From positions 1 through 64,000 of the forward strand of contig JAGTRU010000011.1 in the NCBI GenBank assembly GCA_018261905.1: a stretch of 64,000 nt of DNA. The letters are read 5' to 3'. Source of the stretch: Pseudomonadota bacterium (GTDB lineage Bacteria > Pseudomonadota > Gammaproteobacteria > Burkholderiales > Rhodocyclaceae). The notes beneath the pieces are model-generated. The model was not told the DNA's origin. It saw only the letters and a list, made by a program, of their open reading frames with translations, and did no database searches. Positions 57,981-64,000 of the stretch are shown in pieces (position 1 is the first letter of the stretch; each line of letters starts with the position of its first letter). The position numbers and the translations under genes were made by a program.

Positions 57981-58616
57981 ATGAAGTTTGCCCGCCGCTA
58001 TTTCGTTGCCGCCGCTTTTGTCCTGGGCAGCGCCCTGGCCATGCCCGCCCTGGCCCAGACCGCCGGCAAGGACTACACGCCGATCAATCCGCCGCAGCCG
58101 ACCGACGAGCCGGCAAAAATCGAAGTCACCGAATTTTTCAGCTACGGCTGTCCGCACTGCAGTGATTTCAATCCGCTGCTCGCCGCCTGGGCGGCCAAGC
58201 AGTCCGCCGACGTCGTCATCAAGCGCGTGCCGGTCAGCTTCAACAGCTATTTCGCGATGATCGCGCCGCTCTTCTACACACTGGAAGCCACCGGTGATTT
58301 GGCGCGTCTGGATGCCGTCGCCTTCCGTACCATCCACGGCGAAGGCAATCGTCTGGCCGATGCCCAGTCGCGTTCCGCCTGGGCCGTCAAGAACGGCATC
58401 GACGGCAAGAAATTCGACGATACCTATCGCTCCTTCGGCGTTGCCAGCAAGGTTCGCCGGGCCGACCAGATGACCCAGGCCTACAAGATCCAGGGCGTGC
58501 CGGCTCTGGCCATTGATGGCAAATACGTGGTCGGTGGCCGCGACTTCAACGAGGCGCTGGCCATCGCCGACAAACTGGTGGCCAAGGTGCGAGCCGAGAA
58601 GTTCGGCAAGAAATAA
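57981..58616 (+). CDS. dsbA: Thiol:disulfide interchange protein DsbA
   Basis: 211 residues. Signal peptide (about 1-26, AMPALAQ), thioredoxin fold with active-site CPHC in FFSYGCPHCSDF near residue 57, cis-Pro in IQGVPALAIDGKY near 174. Introduces disulfides into periplasmic proteins. It begins 3 bases after the SPOR gene stop and is directly followed by the dehydrogenase gene. Confidence 0.96.
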   Translation: MKFARRYFVAAAFVLGSALAMPALAQTAGKDYTPINPPQPTDEPAKIEVTEFFSYGCPHCSDFNPLLAAWAAKQSADVVIKRVPVSFNSYFAMIAPLFYTLEATGDLARLDAVAFRTIHGEGNRLADAQSRSAWAVKNGIDGKKFDDTYRSFGVASKVRRADQMTQAYKIQGVPALAIDGKYVVGGRDFNEALAIADKLVAKVRAEKFGKK

Positions 58617-59387
58617 TTGGCCCGCAAGGTCTTTATCACGGGCGCCTCGTCGGGTATCGGCGAGGCGCTGGCCGTTTACTACGCGGCAAAAGGTGCCAGC
58701 CTCGGCCTAGTGGCGCGCCGGGCCGAGGTTCTCGCGGCCCTCAATCAGCGTCTCGGCGGGGGGCATGCCTGCTATGCCCTGGATGTCAGCGAGGCGCCGG
58801 CCCTGCACGCGGCGGCGGCTGATTTCATGGCCCGTTTCGGGGTCCCCGACATCATTGTTGCCAACGCCGGTGTCTCGGCCGGAACCTTGAGCGAATGCGA
58901 AGAGGATCTCGAAGTCTTTCGCCGGGTCATGGAGACCAACGTTTTCGGCATGGCGGCGACCTTTGCCCCGTTCATTGCCGCCATGAAGGCGGCCGGTGGC
59001 AACCGGCGTCTGGTCGGTCTGGCCTCGGTGGCCGGCATCCGTGGCTTGCCGGGGGCGGAAGCCTATTGCGCCTCGAAGGCGGCGGTGATCGCCTATCTGG
59101 AAAGCCTGCGCCTGGAAATGCGGCCTTATGGCATTAAGGTGGTGACCATCGCCCCGGGCTATATCGAAACTCCGATGACGGCGATCAACCCGTACCGCAT
59201 GCCCTTTTTGCTGCCGGTCGAGCAGGCGGCACCGCGCTTTGCGGCCGCCATCGAACGGGGAGTCAGCTATGCCGTGATCCCGTGGCCGATGGGCCTCGTC
59301 GCCAAGCTTTTGCGGGCCTTGCCCAACTGGCTCTATGACCGTCTGTTCACAAGCGCCCCGCGCAAGCCGCGCGGCTTGCTAAAATAG
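58617..59387 (+). CDS. Short-chain dehydrogenase/reductase
   Basis: 256 residues. Classical SDR: NAD(P)-binding TGASSGIGEAL near residue 8, NAG in VANAGVSAG near 80, Ser in LASVAGIRGLPG near 140, and catalytic YxxxK as YCASKAA near 153. Substrate not predictable. The only in-frame start joined to the family N-terminus is TTG 58617, touching the dsbA stop, so the start is unusual and expression may be coupled. thiS follows after 4 bases. Confidence 0.88.
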   Translation: MARKVFITGASSGIGEALAVYYAAKGASLGLVARRAEVLAALNQRLGGGHACYALDVSEAPALHAAAADFMARFGVPDIIVANAGVSAGTLSECEEDLEVFRRVMETNVFGMAATFAPFIAAMKAAGGNRRLVGLASVAGIRGLPGAEAYCASKAAVIAYLESLRLEMRPYGIKVVTIAPGYIETPMTAINPYRMPFLLPVEQAAPRFAAAIERGVSYAVIPWPMGLVAKLLRALPNWLYDRLFTSAPRKPRGLLK

Positions 59388-59391
59388 CCGG

Positions 59392-59595
59392 ATGCTAGAC
59401 ATCAAGATCAACGGCGAACCCCGCCACTTTGCTGAACCGCTGACCGTGCTCGGCCTGATCGAACAGCTCGGCTATGCCGGCCAACGTATCGCCGTCGAAC
59501 GCAATGGCGAAATCGTTCCCAAGAGCCAGCATGCGGCGACCGTTCTGCTTTCCGGCGATCAACTCGAAATCGTCGTGGCCGTCGGCGGCGGCTGA
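59392..59595 (+). CDS. thiS: Sulfur carrier protein ThiS
   Basis: 67 residues, ubiquitin-like. INGEPRHFAEPLTVLGLIEQ, VAVERN-type strand (IAVERNGEIVPKSQ) and the essential C-terminal Gly-Gly. Carries thiocarboxylate sulfur for thiazole synthesis by ThiG. Its adenylase ThiF is not in the window. Separated from thiG by a 94-base repeat-bearing spacer. Confidence 0.94.
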   Translation: MLDIKINGEPRHFAEPLTVLGLIEQLGYAGQRIAVERNGEIVPKSQHAATVLLSGDQLEIVVAVGGG

Positions 59596-59599
59596 AAGC

Positions 59600-59681
59600 A
59601 GCTATGGGTCGCTAGTTGTTAGTCGGTAGCAAAAACAACCCGCGCCCCATAGCTAAAGACTAACGACTAATAACCAGCGAC
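59600..59681. repeat. Interleaved inverted repeats between thiS and thiG
   Basis: Arm A AGCTATGG (59600-59607), arm B 22 bases (59608-59629), arm A' CCATAGCT (59647-59654), arm B' (59660-59681, 19 of 22 matching B). Order A-B-A'-B' could form a pseudoknot. B and B' contain repeated GACTA/TAGTC units, unlike the surrounding GC-rich coding DNA. Confidence 0.7.
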
Positions 59682-59689
59682 TAAAAACC

Positions 59690-60472
59690 ATGCACCAATT
59701 GACCATTGCCGGTAAGACCTACCGTTCCCGCTTGCTGGTTGGCACCGGCAAGTACCGGGACTTTGCCGAAACGCGTGCCGCCATCGACGCTTCGGGGGCC
59801 GAGATCGTTACCGTCGCCGTGCGCCGCGTCAATATCGGCCAGGACGCTGGCCAGCCCAATCTGCTTGATGCCGTACCGTTGTCCAAGTTCACCATCCTGC
59901 CCAATACCGCCGGCTGCTACAGCGCCGACGATGCGGTGCGCACCCTGCGCCTGGCGCGCGAACTGCTCGACGGGCATCCCCTGTGCAAGCTCGAAGTGCT
60001 GGGCGACCCGAGCAATCTCTTCCCGAACATGCCGGAAACCCTGAAGGCGGCGGCAACGCTGGTCAAGGAAGGTTTTCAGGTGATGGTCTACTGCGCCGAC
60101 GATCCGATCCAGGCCAAGATGCTGGAAGAAATCGGCTGCGTCGCGGTGATGCCGCTGGCTTCGCTGATCGGCTCCGGCATGGGCATCGTCAATCCGTGGA
60201 ACCTGCGCCTGATCATCGACAACGCCAAGGTACCGATCATCGTCGATGCCGGCGTCGGCACCGCCTCGGACGCCGCCATCGCCATGGAGCTGGGCTGCGA
60301 CGGCGTGCTGATGAATACCGCCATCGCCCACGCCAAACAGCCCGTACTCATGGCCAGCGCCATGAAAAAGGGTGTCGAAGCCGGCCGCGAGGCTTTCCTG
60401 GCCGGCCGCATGGCCCGCAAATACTACTCGGCCGATCCTTCGTCGCCGACCACCGGACTGATCGGCTCATGA
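59690..60472 (+). CDS. thiG: Thiazole synthase ThiG
   Basis: 260 residues. Forms thiazole phosphate from deoxyxylulose phosphate, dehydroglycine and ThiS sulfur. Motifs: [11 protein letters not shown] near residue 17, VAVRRVNIG near 44, [20 protein letters not shown] near 66, LKLEVLGD-type [14 protein letters not shown] near 102, [12 protein letters not shown] near 160, and [20 protein letters not shown] near 186. It overlaps trmB by 4 bases (ATGA). Confidence 0.97.
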   Translation: MHQLTIAGKTYRSRLLVGTGKYRDFAETRAAIDASGAEIVTVAVRRVNIGQDAGQPNLLDAVPLSKFTILPNTAGCYSADDAVRTLRLARELLDGHPLCKLEVLGDPSNLFPNMPETLKAAATLVKEGFQVMVYCADDPIQAKMLEEIGCVAVMPLASLIGSGMGIVNPWNLRLIIDNAKVPIIVDAGVGTASDAAIAMELGCDGVLMNTAIAHAKQPVLMASAMKKGVEAGREAFLAGRMARKYYSADPSSPTTGLIGS

Positions 60473-61215
60473 GCGACACCCCCCTGATTCAAGCCGCCGT
60501 CGACGGCGACGGCGCTTATACCGAAGGCCGCGAAGGCTACGGTCACATCAAGAGCTACGTGCGTCGCGCCGGCCGCATGTCGTCGGCCCAGGAAAACTAT
60601 TTTGCCGAGATGATGCCGAAAATTGGCCTCACCTATGCGCCGCAGCAAGTAGACCTGAACGCGGTCTACGGCCGCAGTAACCCGAAAGTGCTCGAAATCG
60701 GCACCGGCATGGGCGAAACCACGGCCAGGATCGCCGAGGCCAATCGCGACATCGATTACCTCGGCGTCGAGGTCCATGTGCCCGGCGTCGGCGCGCTGTG
60801 CAAGCAGATCGCCGAGCGCCAACTGGCCAACCTGCGCATCTGCCAGCACGATGCTGTCGAAGTGGTGCGCGACATGCTGCCGGAAGCTTCGCTCGACGGT
60901 GTCCATGTCTTTTTTCCCGATCCCTGGCACAAGGCCCGGCACAACAAGCGCCGGCTGATCCAGCCGCCCTTCGTCGCCTTGCTCGCCTCGCGCCTCAAGC
61001 CGGGCGGCTATTTCCACTGCGCCACCGACTGGGAAGAGTACGCCCAGCAGATGCTGGCAGTCCTGTCGGCCGAACCGACCCTGGTCAACACCGCCGGCGC
61101 GCAGTTGGGTGGATTCGCGCCGCGCCCGGAATACCGGCCGCTGACCAAGTTCGAGAACCGTGGCCTGCGCCTCGGGCACGGCGTCTGGGACGTGATTTTT
61201 CGCCGGCCGGGATAG
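60469..61215 (+). CDS. trmB: tRNA (guanine-N7-)-methyltransferase TrmB
   Basis: 248 residues. Methylates G46 of tRNA. SAM-binding [20 protein letters not shown] near residue 76 (Thr where many have Phe/Cys), [12 protein letters not shown] near 99, and the substrate motif [17 protein letters not shown] near 145. It starts at ATG 60469 overlapping the thiG stop; this thiG-trmB linkage is common in proteobacteria. Confidence 0.95.
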   Translation: MSDTPLIQAAVDGDGAYTEGREGYGHIKSYVRRAGRMSSAQENYFAEMMPKIGLTYAPQQVDLNAVYGRSNPKVLEIGTGMGETTARIAEANRDIDYLGVEVHVPGVGALCKQIAERQLANLRICQHDAVEVVRDMLPEASLDGVHVFFPDPWHKARHNKRRLIQPPFVALLASRLKPGGYFHCATDWEEYAQQMLAVLSAEPTLVNTAGAQLGGFAPRPEYRPLTKFENRGLRLGHGVWDVIFRRPG

Positions 61216-61274
61216 TGTCGGGCGAACAAATCCTGAGTAGAATGTTTCTCGCTAACCATAAAAACGAGGGAGTT

Positions 61275-61898
61275 ATGAAAAATCAATTTTTTACCCCGAT
61301 GGGACGTGTGCTGCCGCTGATCGCTCTGCTGGCCCTGGGCCTTTCTGCCACGATGGCAGGCGCCGCCCAGCGAAGCGGCAAGGAAGTTGTCGAAACGGTC
61401 TGTATCGCCTGCCATGGCACCGGCAAGGATGGCGCGCCGATGATCGGCGACCGCGCCGCCTGGTCGCAGCGGGCCTCGAAAGGGATGGACAAGCTGACCG
61501 CCAATGCCATTACCGGTCTGCGCAACATGCCGGCGCACGGTGGCCAGGCGCAACTGACCGACGTCGAGATGAGCCGTGCCGTGGCCTACATGGTCAGCGG
61601 CGGCAAGGCGGTCGATACCAAGAAGGCCTACAGCGCGCCGCACTCCCACAGCGGCGAGCAGATCGTCCAGGAGCGCTGCCAGGAATGTCACGCCACCGGC
61701 AAGAACGGTTCGCCGAAAATCGGTGATGTTGAAGCCTGGAAGCCGCGCCTGGCCAATGGCGTGAACCGCCTGGTCGACTCGGCGATCAGCGGCCACAACT
61801 CGATGCCGGCGCGCGGCGGGATGAGCAACCTGAGCGACGCCGAAATGCGCATGGCGGTCGAATTCATGCTCAGCAAGCTGGGCGGCGCCAAGCAGTAA
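61275..61898 (+). CDS. Di-haem cytochrome c5-type protein
   Basis: 207 residues. Signal peptide (about 1-29, ending in MAGAAQ), then two tandem homologous c-type domains. Haem 1 CIACH near residue 44 with Met in LRNMPAHGG near 83; haem 2 CQECH near 136 with Met in HNSMPARGG near 175. Each domain shows GKDGAPMIGD / GKNGSPKIGD and a (L)(T/S)D-E-M helix, so an internal duplication is clear. Likely a periplasmic electron carrier. GAGGGAG precedes the ATG. Confidence 0.93.
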   Translation: MKNQFFTPMGRVLPLIALLALGLSATMAGAAQRSGKEVVETVCIACHGTGKDGAPMIGDRAAWSQRASKGMDKLTANAITGLRNMPAHGGQAQLTDVEMSRAVAYMVSGGKAVDTKKAYSAPHSHSGEQIVQERCQECHATGKNGSPKIGDVEAWKPRLANGVNRLVDSAISGHNSMPARGGMSNLSDAEMRMAVEFMLSKLGGAKQ

Positions 61899-61951
61899 GG
61901 CCGCGGACGGCGCCTCGCCACGGCGAGGCGGCCAGGGAAAGGGCGACAAAC

Positions 61952-61972
61952 GGGGGAAGGCCTCCCTTTTTT
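61952..61972 (+). terminator. Probable weak terminator after the di-haem cytochrome gene
   Basis: GGGA-AGGCC-TCCC, extendable by two G-T pairs, followed by TTTTTT. A stronger hairpin without a T tract (GCCTCGCC/GGCGAGGC, 61912-61929) lies before it. Confidence 0.4.
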
Positions 61973-62070
61973 GGCGCCATATCCCCATTTCTTTCTTCAA
62001 TTATTTACTCCGCTCACGATCACTTATCCGGTTCGCCGGGTTATTCACCATTTTTTTCGGTAATCGCCTC

Positions 62071-62988
62071 ATGTGGTTCAAAAACCTCCAGCTCTATCGC
62101 CTGCCCACTCCCTGGAACATCGACCTCGCCAAATTCGAGGAACAACTGGCCCGGGCGCCCTTCGTCAAATGTCCGAGCAATCAGCCGATGAGTCGCGGCT
62201 GGGTCTCGCCGCGTCGCGATGGCGCCCTGGTCTTCTCGCTCGGTCGGCAGTGGATGATTGCCCTGTCCGTCGAGCAGCGCCTGCTGCCGTCCTCGGTGGT
62301 CAACGATGAAGTCAAGGAGCGCGCCGAAACGATCGAAGCCCAGCAGGGCTACGCGCCGGGCCGCAAGCAACTCAAGGAATTGCGCGAACGCGTCACCGAG
62401 GAACTGATGCCGCGTGCCTTCACCCGCCGTCGCACCACCTTTGTCTGGGTCGATCCGCAGAACGGCTGGTTCTGCGTCGATGCCGCCAGCCCGGCCAAGG
62501 CCGAAGAAGTCATTGAGCACCTGCGCCATTGCCTCGACGATTTCCCGCTGACCATGCTCCATACCAAGATTTCGCCGCAGACGGCGATGGCCGACTGGCT
62601 GGCCGGCGGCGATGCGCCGGCCGGTTTCACCATCGATCGCGACTGCGAACTGAAGGCGGCCGGCGAAGAAAAGGCCGCTGTCCGCTACGTGCGTCATCCG
62701 CTCGACGGCGACGAGATCAGCGGCGAGATCAAGGCCCACCTGGCGAGCGGCAAGCTGCCGACCAAACTGGCGTTGACCTGGGACGACCGTATTTCCTTCG
62801 TGCTCGGTGAAAAACTGGAAATCAAGCGTCTCGCCTTCCTCGACCTGTTGAAGGAAGAAGCCGAGAAAAGCGCCGAACGGGCCGACGAACAGTTCGATGC
62901 CGATTTTGCGCTGATGACCGGCGAATTCGCCCGCTTCCTGCCGCAACTGGTCGAAGCGCTGGGCGGCGAGGTAGTCGACGAAAAATGA
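62071..62988 (+). CDS. rdgC: Recombination-associated protein RdgC
   Basis: 305 residues, full length. Ring-forming DNA-binding protein that limits RecA action. Conserved start MWFKNLQLYRL, residues 40-70 GRQWMIALSVEQRLLPSSVV, KQLKELRERVTEELMPRAF near 98, and a C-terminal acidic end. ychJ overlaps its end by 4 bases. Confidence 0.95.
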   Translation: MWFKNLQLYRLPTPWNIDLAKFEEQLARAPFVKCPSNQPMSRGWVSPRRDGALVFSLGRQWMIALSVEQRLLPSSVVNDEVKERAETIEAQQGYAPGRKQLKELRERVTEELMPRAFTRRRTTFVWVDPQNGWFCVDAASPAKAEEVIEHLRHCLDDFPLTMLHTKISPQTAMADWLAGGDAPAGFTIDRDCELKAAGEEKAAVRYVRHPLDGDEISGEIKAHLASGKLPTKLALTWDDRISFVLGEKLEIKRLAFLDLLKEEAEKSAERADEQFDADFALMTGEFARFLPQLVEALGGEVVDEK

Positions 62989-63359
62989 GCCCCTGCCCGT
63001 GCGGCAGCGGCCTGGCCTACGCCGCCTGCTGCGGTCGCTGGCATGCCGGCGCCGCCGCACCGAGCGCCGAAGCCCTGATGCGTTCGCGCTATAGCGCCTA
63101 CGTCCAGGGCCTCGAGCCCTACCTGCTGGCCACCTGGCATGCCTCGACCCGGCCGCCGGCGCTGAACCTCGCGGCCGAGACCGGCACCAAATGGCTGGGC
63201 CTGGAAATCAGGAAGACCGGGCAAGCCGATGCCAGCCATGCCAGCGTCGAATTCGTCGCCCGCTATCGCCACGCCGGGCGCGGCCATCGCCTGCATGAAG
63301 TCAGCCGCTTCGTCTGTGAAGACGGCCGTTGGTTCTACCTCGACGGTGACGTGGACTGA
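62985..63359 (+). CDS. ychJ: YchJ family protein (UPF0225) with SEC-C motif
   Basis: 124 residues. N-terminal SEC-C type zinc motif CPCGSGLAYAACC near residue 3, then an NTF2-like domain (about 30-124) with LMRSRYSAYVQG near 31, WLGLEI near 70 and RFVCEDGRWFYLDGD at the end. Function unknown; SEC-C motifs bind zinc and often proteins or nucleic acid. Confidence 0.9.
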   Translation: MSPCPCGSGLAYAACCGRWHAGAAAPSAEALMRSRYSAYVQGLEPYLLATWHASTRPPALNLAAETGTKWLGLEIRKTGQADASHASVEFVARYRHAGRGHRLHEVSRFVCEDGRWFYLDGDVD

Positions 63360-63478
63360 ACTCCGGGGTGGCCTTTGCCAGCGCCTTTTTCGAGTTCGCA
63401 GCTTCGCAAATTTTCACATTCGCCCCTCTCGCCATCCACTAGCATGAGCGGACCCCTCGTTTCTTAGGAGAAGCAATC

Positions 63479-63886
63479 ATGGGTCTATTCGATCAAGTGC
63501 TCGGCGCCTTGTCCGGCCACCCGGCGGGCGGCAACAACGCCCTGCTGGAAAGCGTCCTGCAACTCGTCAACAACCCGAAAACCGGCGGTCTCGGCGGGCT
63601 GGTCCAGTCATTCGAACGCGGCGGCCTGGGCAATATCGTCAATTCCTGGGTTTCCACCGGCCAGAATCTGCCGATTTCGCCGGAGCAGATTCAATCCGTA
63701 CTCGGCAACCCGGTGCTGCAGGGACTGGCCGAAAAACTCGGAATCTCCAGCGAGAAAATCGCTGACAGCCTGGCCACCGTCCTGCCGCAAGTCGTCGACC
63801 ATCTGACACCGAACGGCCAGTTGCCGCAGAACGACGCCCTGCTGAGTCAGGGATTGGATCTGCTCAAGGGAAAGCTGTTCGGTTGA
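63479..63886 (+). CDS. YidB-like DUF937 family protein
   Basis: 135 residues. MGLFDQVLGALSG start, GGLGGLVQSFERGGLGNIVN near residue 38, WVSTGQNLPISPEQIQSVLG near 58 and LPQVVDHLTPNGQLP near 100 match the YidB/DUF937 family, of unknown function. AGGAGAAGC is a near-consensus ribosome site before ATG 63479. A terminator follows, so this is a single-gene unit. Confidence 0.9.
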   Translation: MGLFDQVLGALSGHPAGGNNALLESVLQLVNNPKTGGLGGLVQSFERGGLGNIVNSWVSTGQNLPISPEQIQSVLGNPVLQGLAEKLGISSEKIADSLATVLPQVVDHLTPNGQLPQNDALLSQGLDLLKGKLFG

Positions 63887-63909
63887 ATGCCTGGCCAACG
63901 GTGGAAAGG

Positions 63910-63942
63910 AAAGCCTCGCTTGAACTTGCGGGGCTTTTTTTT
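63910..63942 (+). terminator. Rho-independent terminator after the YidB-like gene
   Basis: AAGCCTCGC pairs with GCGGGGCTT (one T-G pair) around an 8-base loop, followed by eight T. Confidence 0.85.
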
Positions 63943-64000
63943 GCATTTCGTGGAAGGTGCAGTTGACCAAGCGGAAACGTTCGATGCTTTTGGATAGCGG

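Noticed and set aside
59596..59689. TPP riboswitch upstream of thiG
   Set aside because: The spacer is repeat-rich but lacks the conserved TPP-binding core.
61912..61929. GCCTCGCC/GGCGAGGC hairpin as a terminator
   Set aside because: Strong stem but no following T tract; the weaker hairpin at 61952 with six T is a better candidate.

Overview
The window is a stretch of GC-rich chromosome that reads as core genome of a betaproteobacterium, most likely of the Rhodocyclales (Dechloromonas/Azonexus-like). This rests on the protein families, the dense co-directional gene packing with many 4-base ATGA/GTGA overlaps, and the type IV pilus (twitching) gene set. I recognised no tRNA, rRNA, CRISPR array, insertion sequence or prophage. 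About 60 protein genes cover nearly everything. The only clearly accessory patch is an AT-richer island at about 6.8-8.4 kb carrying a Fic-family AMP-transferase.

Layout. 0-1.3 kb: 3' part of thiC, which appears damaged by an internal deletion. 1.3-6.7 kb: a CpxP/Spy-like periplasmic protein preceded by a CpxR-like box, then a four-gene tripartite efflux operon (outer membrane factor, adaptor, ABC ATPase, FtsX-type permease). 6.8-8.7 kb: fic (minus strand) and a cysteine-cluster protein. 8.7-15.9 kb: uppP, an esterase, an RNase II-family enzyme, a TonB-like protein, aroE, mtgA and a MgtE_N-CorA fusion. 15.9-19.0 kb (minus): thiD-thiE-hemL-gdx. 19.2-28.2 kb: the Pil-Chp chemosensory operon pilG-pilH-pilI-pilJ-chpA. 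28.2-31.8 kb (minus): a photolyase and a phytase-like lipoprotein. 32.0-35.7 kb: algH-ruvX-pyrR-pyrB-pyrC'. 35.9-36.2 kb: a ComEA-like helix-hairpin-helix protein. 36.4-38.7 kb (minus): yggS-proC-yggT-yggU. 38.8-41.7 kb: pilT-pilU and a DUF4197 protein. 41.7-44.2 kb: a small unknown gene and rep helicase. 44.3-48.4 kb: cytochrome c5, a small unknown gene, an old-yellow-enzyme homologue, rhlE and pncC. 48.5-53.3 kb (minus): ubiB and a SWIM/SNF2 helicase. 53.5-59.4 kb: a diguanylate cyclase, a DNA glycosylase, argS, a SPOR protein, dsbA and a short-chain dehydrogenase. 59.4-61.2 kb: thiS-thiG-trmB. 61.3-63.9 kb: a di-haem cytochrome c, rdgC, ychJ and a YidB-like gene.

How it works together. The centre of the window is a twitching-motility super-locus: the Pil-Chp signalling pathway (PilGHIJ, ChpA), the retraction ATPases PilT/PilU, and between them the algH-ruvX-pyrRBC' and yggS-proC-yggT-yggU blocks. 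From memory this resembles the order in Pseudomonas aeruginosa, with a photolyase and a phytase-like gene added and pilK absent. Thiamine genes lie in three places (thiC; thiD-thiE; thiS-thiG). All look intact except thiC, whose Fe-S cysteine motif is missing. That is the most striking single observation, either a genuine lesion or an assembly error. I did not find a convincing new multi-gene defence or mobile system. The best unexplained structures are non-coding: the interleaved inverted repeats between thiS and thiG, the structured element and second terminator at 36.2-36.4 kb, and the palindrome/direct-repeat region upstream of fic.
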